From Mucor racemosus (taxonomy: Eukaryota; Mucoromycota; Mucoromycetes; Mucorales; Mucoraceae): 64,000 bases of DNA. The notes beneath the pieces are model-generated. The model was not told the DNA's origin and did not search any database. It saw only the letters and a list, made by a program, of their open reading frames with translations. The translations under genes were made by a program, and so were the position numbers. This document shows positions 22,570 to 34,500 of the stretch, piece after piece. Location of the stretch: NCBI GenBank assembly GCA_027405735.1, contig JAPEHQ010000013.1, positions 1,116,001-1,180,000 on the forward strand, written 5' to 3'. Position 1 is the first letter of the stretch; each line of letters begins with the position of its first letter.

Positions 22570-23362
22570 CTATTTAAGAGAAGCAAGGTACTTCTTCATA
22601 TTGGGACGTTGCTCAAAAGCTTCAACAAACTTGACGAGGTTGGGTGCAACGCCAATCAATCTATCACAAGATTGGGAATCATCAATTAAATGGTAAACCA
22701 AAAAGTCAGGATAAGTCAACTGCAAAATATACGTTAATAAACCAACTTAATATAAAAATAATTCATGTTACCTTTTCACCGAGGAGATAGGGGCCCTCAC
22801 GATCAGAGTAATATTTCTCAAATAAATTAATTTGTGCAGGAAGTGTTTCATTGCTATACTTCTCTTGAAGTTCCTATATATAAAATGATAATTGTTAATG
22901 TGTGTCGATTTATTCCTTTATACATTCAACTAACAGGTGTTCCAAAGAATGCACTTCTCATATGCTCAAACCAAAGATCAGTAACTTCAGTGACAACATC
23001 CAAAAGCTGATTTTCTTCAGGGGTTGATCCGTGGTATTTTTCATCCAATTTTGTGGAAATGTAGCGCATAATGGCAACAGACTTGAAGAATCTTTGGCCG
23101 TTAGTTTCAATAAAAGGAAGGGTACAGGAATGAGCTCCTTCATCTTGAAGCTTTTTCTTAATCTCGACCCAAGAATCTCTTTGCAAACGAATATAATCAT
23201 GGCCTAAACCAGCATCTTCAAGCATGAGTTTAACGTTTTCTCCACGACCGCGGGTAACTAAATATGGCAACATTGAATTACGCCATTGCTAACATATTAC
23301 GTTATTTTGTTCAACTTACTACTGTCACCGATAATAAAGTAGTAAAGAGTAATTTTATCCAT
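22570..23362 (-). CDS. Glutathione S-transferase (soluble, sigma/fungal type)
   Basis: Four exons: 23362-23320, 23257-22935, 22873-22772, 22719-22570, coding 205 aa with frame kept. The N-terminal thioredoxin-like domain starts MDKITLYYF (Tyr near residue 7-8 in the catalytic position), has RGRGENVKLMLEDAG on helix 1 and LPFIETNGQRFFKSVAIMRYI, the cis-Pro and glutathione gamma-Glu-binding turn (S in KSVAI). The alpha-helical C-terminal domain includes GPYLLGEKLTYPDFLVYHLID with the conserved N-capping YPDF motif. It conjugates glutathione to electrophiles in the cytosol. The exact class cannot be settled by eye. The second intron uses a GTTAGT donor. Confidence 0.92.
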
Positions 23363-25190
23363 TTTTGTTTTGTTTTATATAGTTTATAAATGTAATTATG
23401 AACAAGATCAGTGTCTATTGCAGTTCAATTTATATTAACTTTGTGAAATTATGCCTTGTGTGTCAAGGACTGTTGTTTAAAAGCAAAGTACATTTGATAC
23501 CCCCATTCATTAGGAAGATCAAATTGTAGCTTACTAATTGATTCTCCTCATGGCTCCTTCTTCTATAACATTCCCCCCATAAATATTCTAGCTTCCCCAC
23601 TCCCCATCAAACAGCTAAAATTAACCCGTTTGATTTCTATTCTTTAAACACGTATTCTGAAATGTTATGTTTTTGGATTGGGGATGAAAAAAAGAAGGGG
23701 GAAGCCCTATTGATTTGACGCAAAAAACAAGAAGCAGGGCTCTCGTAGTATATTCCTAGTTCAAGTAGTTCTTTTAAATTCTTTTTCAAAAACAAAGGAT
23801 TACAAATTTTGCATCGGCTTTTTAACAATATATAAAAAAGCAATATTGGCCCATCTGGGGCTTGATGGTATTCTATAAAGGTTTATTTGTTCACTTCAGT
23901 TAATATGCATCGTCTTGCGATGTCTTTTGAAAAAGGAAAATATTGAGTATCATTGTACTACCTTTAAACATCTTTATGTAAGGTTTTGGCCAACTATCAA
24001 GAAAGAACCAACCCAAAATCCAAAGATACTAATAGAAAAGTTATGTTTACTCCTATACAAAGTATGATTTTGCTCCTGCACGATCACAGTAAAAATCTAT
24101 GTAATAGTATTTGATTTGAAACCATTATAATTACTAAGTTGCTCATTGCCATAGCAACTGTATAGTGGGTATATATTCGTAATCTTTTGTCTTTGCAGTT
24201 TACCATTGTTCGTCAAAAAATAAAAAACAGATAATTTATGCTACTAAAGAAATCAAAATAATAATGATCCTCTCACAACTGCTCTCATGACATCCCAATC
24301 TATGTGTTAATTTCAATATAGATTATTTAGAAGATGAAGAACCGCCCATTTATATCGACAATGTAACAAGCGAAATATAATGAAAATATTAATATTATTA
24401 AAACTGAGGTCTCTTTTATTGAATAGTGCTGGGCAGTAAATAGAAACAGCTTTACAAAAGCCTTCTATACTTCTAGGAATTGATGTACTGAAAAAATGTC
24501 AAAAACTACCTTGGCGCCAAATCATGTGGAAGAGCTGTAAATATTTTTGCCTTTACAAATGAAAACGACTAACTACAGTATAATGAGTCAAACCTTCAGC
24601 GTCATTCATGCAAAACCTTGCCTCATTCCTTATATAAGTACTGCAAGGAAACCACTACATGGTCCGTTGTAGATTTATCTGGTTTTTTTTATCTCTCCCA
24701 CCCCCCCCCCATCCTTTGCTTTTATTTATTCATTAATAAATATCTAATTTACAGATAATAATATCAACCTTCATCAATCCAGTAATCACCAATTTATAAT
24801 AAAAAGAATAAACATATTGTCTACCTTTGTTATTATCCCAAAATTACATATCATTACAGTCAACATGTTTATTATAATAATTAGTTGCTCAGATTATGTA
24901 CACAAAAAGCCGAGGAGACCATCAAACGTTTAGTAAATAGTAACAATCAAGAAGGATATGAGAGGATTAATTTGCTTTATAACATGTAAGCTACATGGCG
25001 TTGTAACGGTTTTATTGTACTAGTATCATCACTGAAATGCATGCAGGATTCAAACTCTCAAGGAAGCCTCTATTTATCAGTCAAATTGTTGAATGGTTTG
25101 TTAAAACTCAGTTTTCTATTTGTCTCCATAACTTCTTGTGCACAGATTAAAAAAATCTATTCTTTTTTCAACTAAAAGTATCATAAAACA
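23363..25190. other. Intergenic stretch between divergent GST and LIM genes
   Basis: Two promoters presumably lie here. A C-run (24702-24711) is present. The segment 24715-24900 shares phrases with 20750-20900, and TTGTTATTATCCCAAAATT reappears inverted inside an intron near 50840-50870, so it is repeat-derived. Confidence 0.5.
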
Positions 25191-26267
25191 ATGCCACCTA
25201 GATTTGGAGGAGCACCTAAATGTCCACGTTGTGAGAAATGTAAGATATTTATATGATGAAGTTTGATTCAATCCAACTAATTTATATCGATATTATAGCT
25301 GTTTATATGGCAGAACAGGTATAAAAAAAAAAAAGAAACTATCTCGGTAAATTACATGTTTTTCACTAAATACAATTCAGGTTCTTGGTCCAGGAGGGTA
25401 TTGGCACAACTATTGCTTGACCTGCAAAGTAAAACACACAATTAATACGGATTAATAATTAATTCAAATAAACTAAAACTTGTATTTAGGAATGCAACAA
25501 GAGATTAGATTCAACAACTTTGACAGAAAAGGATAATGAGGTATGGATGATGATGAACTAAAAAAAACATATGACAAATTAACACGAAATTTGATAGGCT
25601 TATTGTAAAACCTGTTATAGCCGTAAATGGGGACCTAAAGGATATGGATTTGGTAAAGTTTATTGATTTAATTATGGATGAAAGCTGTGTGTGTATTTAC
25701 TAGTGTATATTAGCTGGAGGTGCTGCATTTTTGAGTACAGAGAACAAGATGCCTAGTGAAATTTTGAAAGAAAACTATGATGGTGCTACTATTACAAGAT
25801 CACCATCAACAACTGCACCTTCTTTACCTTCACGCGAGAGCCCTTCTTTACCACCTAGGACACCACCTACCTTACCTGCTCGTGAAACACCATCATTGCC
25901 TTCTAGACCAACAAGCAATGCATCCGATCGTCCTTTTATTCCAACACCGTCGAATAAAGAAGTGCCAGCAACTTCATATATCAAGAATCAAACTAGTTAT
26001 GTTCCTCGTAAATTCAATTTTCAATCACAACAAGATGTTTGTACAGGATGTGGTAAAGTAGTTTATGCAGCTGAACTTGTTTTAGGAGCTGGTAACAAGT
26101 ATCATAAAATGTGTTTAAAGTGCTCTCAATGTGGTAAAAGACTAGATTCTACAAATATGGTTGATCGTGATTTCGACCTTTACTGTAGAGGATGTTACTC
26201 TAAATCTTTTGGCCCTAAAGGGTATGGTTTTGGTAATTTATTAACACCTGAAGGCGCCACGCGTTAA
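25191..26267 (+). CDS. Two-LIM-domain protein (CRP-like)
   Basis: Six exons: 25191-25239, 25299-25318 (20 nt), 25381-25428, 25490-25540, 25598-25652, 25714-26267, coding 258 aa. LIM1 (residues about 11-62) has CPRC, WHNYCLTC, CNKRL and YCKTCYSRKWGPKGYGF. A Pro/Ser-rich linker contains repeated SLPSR/LPPR units (about 85-135). LIM2 has CTGCGK, YHKMCLKCSQC and YCRGCYSKSFGPKGYGFG. The WGPKGYGFG tail after each LIM is a hallmark of cysteine-rich proteins that bind actin or scaffold partners. The Pro-rich linker is a candidate SH3 ligand region. Role in this fungus is inferred. The dense introns in LIM1, against a single exon for LIM2, are notable. Confidence 0.92.
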
Positions 26268-26445
26268 ATTTTTAATAAAAGCTTATCATCATTATTATGC
26301 ACATTCAAAAACCATCAATCATCTTGACGCAACCATGTAAAAGTGTGTGAACATTTATTCACCTTGCCTTTTTAGGTAACCCTATTGTACAATCAGAAAC
26401 ATAGACATTCAATGATGTAAGGATTATTACATCGATTTGAATGAA

Positions 26446-26453
26446 TATAAATA
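26446..26453 (+). promoter_or_regulatory. TATA box of the CsbD-like gene
   Basis: TATAAATA 69 bp upstream of the ATG at 26522, in a 254-bp spacer after the LIM gene stop; a strong TATA fits a stress-induced gene. Confidence 0.5.
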
Positions 26454-26521
26454 AAGGCCAATATTTCAACATTTTCAATAAAATATTATCATTTAAATAT
26501 ATAATATATTAATTAACTAAA

Positions 26522-26815
26522 ATGGATTTCTCAAAGACTGACTCAAAGAAGGACCGTGCTACTGGTAACATCAAGGACACCATTGGTGGTGCCGTTGGTA
26601 ATGAATCACTTCAATCTGAAGGCAAGGCCCAAAATACTTCAGGCCAAGCTCAAGGTGCTCTTGCTACTGCTCAAGGTTATGTTGCAGGTGCTGCTGATCA
26701 AGTTTCTGGTGCTGCTAAAGGTGCTGTTAACTCTCTTACTGGTAACAACTCTGGTGAAGCTGGAAATAAGTTCCAAGAAAAGAAGGGTGAAGCTCAAAAG
26801 AACTGGAACTCTTAA
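26522..26815 (+). CDS. CsbD-like small stress protein
   Basis: 97 codons, no intron. Hydrophilic, Ala/Gly/Lys/Gln-rich sequence with the CsbD-type pattern KDRATGNIKDTIGGAVGNE followed by LQSEGKAQNTSGQAQG, then a KGEAQKNW end. In fungi such proteins (for example con-6/Ddr48-like neighbours and CsbD family members) are abundant under stress or in spores, but the biochemical function is unknown. The low complexity and helix-forming composition are intrinsic to the family. Codon use is strongly biased (GGT, GCT, AAG), as in highly expressed genes. Confidence 0.85.
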   Translation: MDFSKTDSKKDRATGNIKDTIGGAVGNESLQSEGKAQNTSGQAQGALATAQGYVAGAADQVSGAAKGAVNSLTGNNSGEAGNKFQEKKGEAQKNWNS

Positions 26816-28925
26816 ACATCACAACATCCTATCTTGTAAATAGTATAAATATACTTTACTATGTACCTATATCAAATCAATTCGATTACCTTTACAAATT
26901 ACTCTTTTAAATGAATAAAAAAAATACATTTGTCCATACATAAATTACCTTTTGTATTTTACAAACATGATGTTATACTGTTACGTGTTTAAACAGCTTT
27001 ATATTTATAGGATTAGACTCATTGAAGGCGGCAATCAGTCTATACTTTTACGTATTTTCGATATACAAAATTGACTTTACTGTATGATATACATCTCCAA
27101 TCCCGCATGAACTTACTGATATTATGAAGAAGTGGCTTTTAAATGTCATTTTTGCATTAATTTGATCTTCAAACCTGGTCAAAACGATTTCTTGGTTCAC
27201 ATACTTTCTGTCTGTATTTTATTTTTAAACGATTTTTTTGGCTCAAATAATAAATCTATTTTCTTAAAAATTTTTGGAAAATATAAAGTAACATCTTGAG
27301 AATAGGTACATATTTTTTTTATTTACTATTTCTTGTTGAAAACTGTGTATATTAACTATCAAAGATTATCATTTGGATATTTTGAGAATTTATGCGGGAT
27401 GCAAAATTGCGTAAAAAAAAACGTGCGCTAAAATGTAATGCAGTGGTGAAAAAGGCTGAAACTGGATTCATTTTGGTCTACATTTAGCGCTCTTTTGAAC
27501 TTAAGACATATGAAACCAGGACAGTTGGTAGCTATTAAAAACTGGTTCTAGCAATTTTTACAATGCCGTATAACTATAGTTAATAGCGCTTTGATTAAAT
27601 GATATAATGGTGCTTTATATCATGTATTCGATGCATTGCAGAAAATCGCATTGAGTTCAGCTAATGTTTTAAAATGTGTTTCTCTAAATAACCCTTGAAT
27701 GACATCTTTTTTTAACCAATTGTGTTATCAATACTCGTTATGTGTTAAAGTGAATTCTAAAAATCTAATAATAATATAGACAAGATTTTCCATAAGGACA
27801 ATAATGTGGAATTGTATAGTACGCAATATACGATAGAAAGTGTTTTAATCTCATGTCCATATAAGCAGATCTCCTCAGGCTTAGTAATGGCTGTTTTTCC
27901 TCTCAGTCTATCGAGGGGAAATGTACAGTTACTTAAGGAAGAAGAAAAATCTGCCTTTTTGTTCTAATCTTTTGTCTTTTTTTTTTAACTTGTTTTTTTT
28001 ACTTATTTTTGTTTACGAATTTTTTTGAGATTTGAGGTATACTATGCCATTTCTTATTAAGATTACATGATATTCTGCTGTTCTGGTGGTCATGGAAAAG
28101 GCTACAGTCATCTTATGACGAATGCTGAACTACAAGACCTTGTCCGCTCGATGTAAGTAAGTGTGTATCCCTGTGGCAAATGTATCTATAGATATCCAAA
28201 ATCCCTTTGATATGCTTTATTTTGGCAATACTGTTTCATATTGAAGGCATTTTAATAAAGGGTTGTTACTATTATAAAGCTATAAAAACTCTGTGATTTC
28301 CTTGTTGTAAAATGTTTGCATTTTCACACGTCATGATCAACACATTTTAAGAAACTTTTGTTTATACTCATCTTTGAATACATATTCTTTCCTCTAAAAA
28401 GACCAACATAAAAATCATGTTTACATGGATTCTATCTATTTGATAGTAAACTGCACATAATAAGTTCGTTTAGTAATTAGGTTGAACTTAGATCTCATCT
28501 GGAGACCCAGAAATATTATGATCACAAAAATATTAAAGTACCAAATTGTACCACTGGCACTTCCAAGGTCTTATTATTATTTATTAATATAAATTAGCAA
28601 ATACTATATATATCACAAAGGTGATGATAATCGATAGACCTTTATTTTTAAAATATCTTTGATAAACTTAGAAGAGTTATAATTGTATTTTCATAATGCT
28701 TTTTATACGTTTTTGCCGCATATTCAAACATGTTCAGTATCTCAGGTTGATGGCAGCCAACCTCACATTAAAAGGCTGCAAGATAAGGAGCATGTGTATT
28801 TTTCTTTGTACAACAAACATAGGCCCCAAAAAAAGCCTGAGCTTTCTCCATGGGAAATCTTTTATCACCTATTATATATTCATTTTTGTATCCATTTGTT
28901 ATTACAAAACAAATATTACGGTTGT
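26816..28925. other. Long intergenic stretch, no gene seen
   Basis: AT-rich, with T-runs at 27309-27320 and 27970-28010. Short frames at 28683-29001 overlap one another and have no family features. No tRNA or LTR signal was found. Confidence 0.5.
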
Positions 28926-30404
28926 CATCCATTCAACATTGTCCCGGCTACAAATTTTATTAAATGAAGCAAGGATGGTTACTATAGTGATTGTTTCATA
29001 AATTTGAATGATGCAGAAATGGCCAGCTTAAAATTGAGAAAGCGCATTTGAAATGAAAATAAGTGGAGAAAATACTAAGGTATTGCAATGATGGTTATTA
29101 AGTAAAGTCTACTTTATTTTTCATTCTCTACCAGAATATCTAGGTTTTGGATCGTTGTAAAGACTTTTTTATTTTTTTATAAATTTTATGAGAGCACTTT
29201 TTGTGGTATAGAGATCCATGAAGGGATGACAGGTATGCAAAACTAAAACCATAAGATAGTACTCACTTAGGATTTCACAAACAACGCATCGTATTACGGT
29301 TAACCGAGTTTGACTGCTTTAACGGGCCGTTTTTTATGCAAACTCGAATGAGGGTATTCGAGTTTCTTCTTTTCTTTTTTTGTTAGCTAAGCTCGAAAAC
29401 AGGATTGAAAAAATACTTCAAGTTGTGAAACTGTCAAATATGCTATTATCGATTCATAATCCCATATTAACTTGACAAGGTTGCTATTAACAGCCTCCTT
29501 AAGGCAAACCAATACTTGCTCCCACCCCGTTTTTTATCTGGGTTACAAAAGAACGGGCCGTTTTCCAACTCGAATCGAATGGCCGTTTCCGTTAAAACTC
29601 GATTCAAACTCGAATCGAAGCCCATTCCTATACTCACTAGTGTCTATCTAACGAATTTTACCTCGTCAAAAAATATTGATTTTCCATCGAGAAAATTGTG
29701 ATTGAAGGATTGATTTTTGATGATACAAAAAAGGATTCATTTTGGACGAGGATATACAAGGGTAAATTTTCGCCGACCAAAAAAAATGATCAAAAAAAAT
29801 TAAAATCCCCACAAAAAATAGGGCTACAGCTATGTATAAATACTCATTCTGTAGATAATTTTGTTGCGCATAATGTGAAAACAAAATATTTTAGGGTTGC
29901 ATTTGAATAAAGGGTACTTTTTGATCAAAAACTGTTAAAATTTGACATTAAATTTACTAGGGATTTTATGAGAAAAACATTTTCAAAACCTACACAGATC
30001 GATTCAGAATTGAAAACTGAACCCAAGATATTTAATACGCTAGTTCAACTTACTATGCATTTTTGTGAGTAATTAAATATACAAGGTTTTTTTTGGATTT
30101 TTTTGGATTTTTTTTCCATTTGAACACTTTTTGAATTCAAGCTCAGTTACATGTGCATATCTGATTATACAATTTTATATGGTAATATTCAAAATCGGAG
30201 CGTGCCCCCATTTCAATAGATAATCAAGAAATGAAAAATGTAGGGCTATATTTGAGATGCTATAGAATCTTGCCAAAAGAGCTATTTCTGTTCATGCTGA
30301 TTTCTCAGCGAGTATAAGGGCTTCAAAAGTGAAACACTTGCTTTTACCCCGCTTGAAAATCCAACCTAAGATGCCAAATATCTCGAGGTTTTAATAAGCT
30401 TGCA
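28926..30404 (+). repeat. 1.48-kb direct repeat G1
   Basis: Nearly identical to 37712-39189; only a C/T change near 29277 and a 1-nt difference in a T-run were seen. It contains R1-like phrases (AAAATATTGATTTTCCATCG, ATAATTTTGTTGCGCATAATG, TTTAATACGCTAGTTCAACTT), so it is a divergent R1 relative, plus a CTCGAAT-rich block at 29290-29630. It starts CATCCATTCAAC and ends AAGCTTGCA. No coding content. Confidence 0.9.
29340..29365. repeat. Perfect hairpin in G1
   Basis: AAACTCGAAT, a 6-nt loop GAGGGT, then ATTCGAGTTT: a perfect 10-bp stem. The same hairpin occurs in G2 at 38125-38150. Two AACGGGCCGTT palindromes lie nearby (about 29319 and 29551). Confidence 0.7.
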
Positions 30405-30727
30405 CTTAAAAGCTGCTAAGCAAAATCTCTTGTTTTTCAATGTTTTATTACATATTAAAGCTTCAGGGATGGTTTTTTTTGGAAATTTTTTGGACCCCCA
30501 AACCTCATAATTGTAAATCCTGTTTTGTTTTGTTTTCCTGTTTTGTAGTTTTAACAATTTGGAAAATTTTCACATTTTTTTACAAAAGTATCGGTAGGAA
30601 TCAGGCAACCAAGTTTTCTGGGGTAAAATTGGCTGCTAAAAACGAATCTGCAATTTATTTTATTGTATCTATCAATTTCGTCGAGATTTTTGTGGTATAA
30701 ATTTTGCTGGATTCTAGTATATACGCC
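30405..30727. other. Unique spacer left of Ty3-2
   Basis: With 37509-37711 it forms the roughly 525-bp spacer that separated G1 from G2 before Ty3-2 inserted. No gene. Confidence 0.6.
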
Positions 30728-31455
30728 TGCAGTGGAATTACATACTAAAAACGCTTGATAAAATAAAAACAACCTAAATTTCAAGTGTCGCTCATAAAAT
30801 ATGATGCCACTTGAAATGTGAACAACGATAATAAACAAACGCTTCAATTGAACACAATAACAAACGCATGCTAAAAATATGAAATACCCTTTTTGAACCA
30901 TACATGTCGTGTAGATGATAGCACCCTTGATCACGGCGCAATCAATTACACAAATGACATATATATCAAAACAGGATTCTATCCAAATCAATAATGATAA
31001 TAAACAAAGATATCAATTTAGTCAACTACTCATCTATATCGTAGTTGCACTATCAATATAAATAAGATTCAAGCATATAAAAACTACCCCTTAAAAATCA
31101 AGGTTACATAAAATAGATATAACAGAAATAAACAAAAACAACCATTTCCCAAAAGGTCGATATTGTCACACTTGACATACAATCCCTTATGGTCAATGCT
31201 CTATACAATTTACCCCTTAAAATATCAAATCAATAACAATGTACTCAAAACTGGAAGATTACTAAATATACATCCATTCAAGTCTGATGGTATCCAAGTT
31301 CTCCAAATCACTATAAATACCCTCATACTTTTCAATTATTTTAACTCTTCAGAAATCTTTTGTAATAAAAACTTTAGCTGATTATAATTGTATTTCTACT
31401 GCTTTTATTTTTATATTTTTTTTATTTTTAGTAAATAACATCGTAATTTACTGCA
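30728..31455 (+). repeat. 5' LTR of Ty3-2
   Basis: 728 bp with TG...CA ends. TATAAATA at 31312-31319 is a likely promoter element. Confidence 0.95.
31312..31319 (+). promoter_or_regulatory. TATA box in the Ty3-2 LTR
   Basis: TATAAATA, 198 bp upstream of the gag-pol ATG; an AATAAA signal follows near 31363. Confidence 0.5.
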
Positions 31456-31509
31456 TTTTTTACAATTTATCAAGACTGAATTTTTTATCTTATTACTACT
31501 ACTCATACC

Positions 31510-34500
31510 ATGTCTACCCAATCTCAATCACCTACCTCTGGCCGTGAATCTGCTGCCGCTTCTCCAATCTCTCAAGTTGAGGATCAGATCCGAGACATCC
31601 AACTTAATCAACAATACGAGCCTCGCGATGGTGTCTCTGAAGACGAAGACATGCCCTTGGCTGCGGCCGAGAAAAATGTTGAGCAAGCTCCCTTGGTTGG
31701 TGAAAATGCCGAGCATGATGCTACTCCTTCTGCTACTCCTTCTTCTGTTCCTTCTTCGGTTACCTCAATGAAGTCTTCATCTGGTGCAAGCCATGTTGGC
31801 GCCCTGAAAAAAATGTTTTGGAAAAGGGACCAATATCTTTCTCTCCTCACGGATATGATCGCCGGAACTGACCTGGACAATCAAGAAGGTCAAGCACATA
31901 TTCAAGATATGAATGTCAAGGTAGAGGAAATGAATAAACTAATCTCGACATTGAAACATTCAATCAAACTATCTGAGGCAAGTGTAAAGGCGTCAATTTT
32001 TGGGAACAACAATGGTGATAATGGTGGAATCTCTCTGTCTAAAAGGGATTTACCTATGTTTCAACTTCGTACCAGCGCCACCAAGTATTTTCCTAAGGAT
32101 CAAGCTTATGATTCAATCCATCACTTCCTGCGCTCTTTTGAAAAGGTGATCTTGTCTTCAGGTCAATCTGTGGATGATGTATGGAGACGATACATTCCTC
32201 TGACAATCCCATATGATTTGGATCTTTGGTTAAATCAAGAATTGCTGTTAGCCAAATCTTGGCAGGAGGCCAAGGATAAATTCACAAAAAAATTCAACAA
32301 TGCTGCTTTAAGGTTGGATGCCCGTAGAGAGGTGCAAGGAGCTACTATGAGATCCGGTGAAACTACGGAGGAATATTACAATCGCTTTGCAAGAGCCGTA
32401 ATGGAGGCCGGTTATTCCACTGAGGATACTACTCTCGGTGATACTTTCTTGTTGGGTTTTCCCGCCGCTTGGCAAATTCAAATTAATTCTGTTCTCTGTG
32501 CTCAATATCCTGGTGCGTCTGATTTCACAGCAGGTCAAATCGTCACTTGTGCGCTTAATGTATTGAATGCCCAAAAGTGTCCTATCTCATTTGTAAATCA
32601 AAAGAAAGTTGGTGGTCATTCTCGTTCTGGTGGATCGTTATCATCCATGTCTCATCAAGGTGGATCTTCTGGATCATCTTCTTCCTCGTCTGCTAAATCA
32701 TCTTTCTTCTGTTCTAATCATGGTGGTCCTAAAGCTAGACACAACGAGAAGGATTGTCGTATGAACTCTAAGGGAAGTAACCACATGCCTAGATCAAATG
32801 TTCCAAAGAGAGCCACTGGTAGTTCTTTCTGTTCCTGGTGTGGTAAACCTTGGTTCCATGGGCATACTTGTCCTGAATATTTTGAGAAGAAAAATCTCAA
32901 CGTTCTTTCTATTCAGAAGGAGCATCCCTATCATGGCCCCAGTGGTCAAGGTAGACGTGCACGTCGTTCCCGTAACCGTAGCAACAATAACAATAACAAC
33001 AACAATTCCAACCGCGATGAAAGTACTCTATTCCGCGAAGCTATGGAAAACAAAGATTGTAAGTACAATGAACAAACAACTAAAAACAGTTTCAATCTAA
33101 TAACTCCCTTGCTTATCAACAATATTAGGATTATAGGAAAGGTAGATCCTGGTTCTGATGTTAGCATTATAAATAAAACTGTTTTAAATAAAAAATTTTC
33201 TACCATAAAAAATATCAAAGCCCTAGGTGGTTATTTAACATTTTTGAGTATGAATAAGGATGGCAGTCCAAGCAAAGCTGAACGCATTGGTCATACTGAA
33301 CCCCTCAAAGTTACTTACATGAATGGAATCACATTCAAACATTCATTTGAAATTATAGATTTCAATGATTCAATGGCTGAAGAATTCGATGTACTATTAG
33401 GAATCGATATTCTCCCACAATTAAATATTTATTTAAGTGGTGTCGCCCATAAATGGCCTGAAACTCAAACTGAAATGGCTCAATTTAAGAACTTGAATTA
33501 TGATACAGAAAATGTATATAATCCTGAAAACGCAAACTTCGGTTCTGATCAAGAACGAACATTGCTACTAAAACAAATCGAACAATGTCTGGAAAATAAT
33601 AAGAACATTCCATCTGATGCCGTCTGCACGATGCCGGAAAGCGAAGTTCATGTTCCTATTTCAAATCCTAAAGACTGTTACGTTCGTCAATATCCTTTAG
33701 CTATAAATTCTCATGTTGAAATCGATCGCCAAATCAAAGAATGGCTAGAAAACAAAATAGTAGAACGCTGTAAACCTTCTTCGGTATTTCACTCACCTCT
33801 AATCACTGTAAAAAAGAAGGATGAAAACAATCAATTGACCAAACTACGAGTTTGTTGCGATTTGCGCCGCATCAATGCCGCAATTGATGAAAATTACCAC
33901 GAAAACTACGCCGTACCTAAGATTCATGAAATCTTTGAACGAGTTTCTGCTAATGCTAAAATTATAAGTAAAATTGACTTACACCAAGCATACTATTCTT
34001 ATGGTGTGCACAGCTCGTCTAGAAATGCCTTGATATTTTCACATAATGGCCTTTTCTATAGATGGTGTAGAGCCCCTTTTGGTTTACGTACAATGAGTTC
34101 ATTGTTTGTTAAATGTATGTCTATTCTACTTGAAGGAATTCAAGATGAATTAAGATATGAAATGGAAAAGGGTAATCAAAACAAAAATCAAAATTCCAGT
34201 GCATCTAATCAACCCACCATCTATGGAGGTGTTGAACACTATATTGATGATGTAGTCTTATACAGCAAAGATATCAAAAGTCATATCAAACTCATCAATT
34301 TAGTTGTCAATCGCTTAACATCTGTAAATCTACGAATCAACATTGCAAAATGTTCATGGTTCCAAACATCAGTCTTCCTATTAGGATTTGTTGTTGGTCC
34401 AGGTATACAGAAAATTGATATGCGTCGTCTGTCTAACATTGACACTTGGCCTATTCCTAAAAATGTGAAACAAGTGCGAAGCATCATGGGTGTAATCAGT

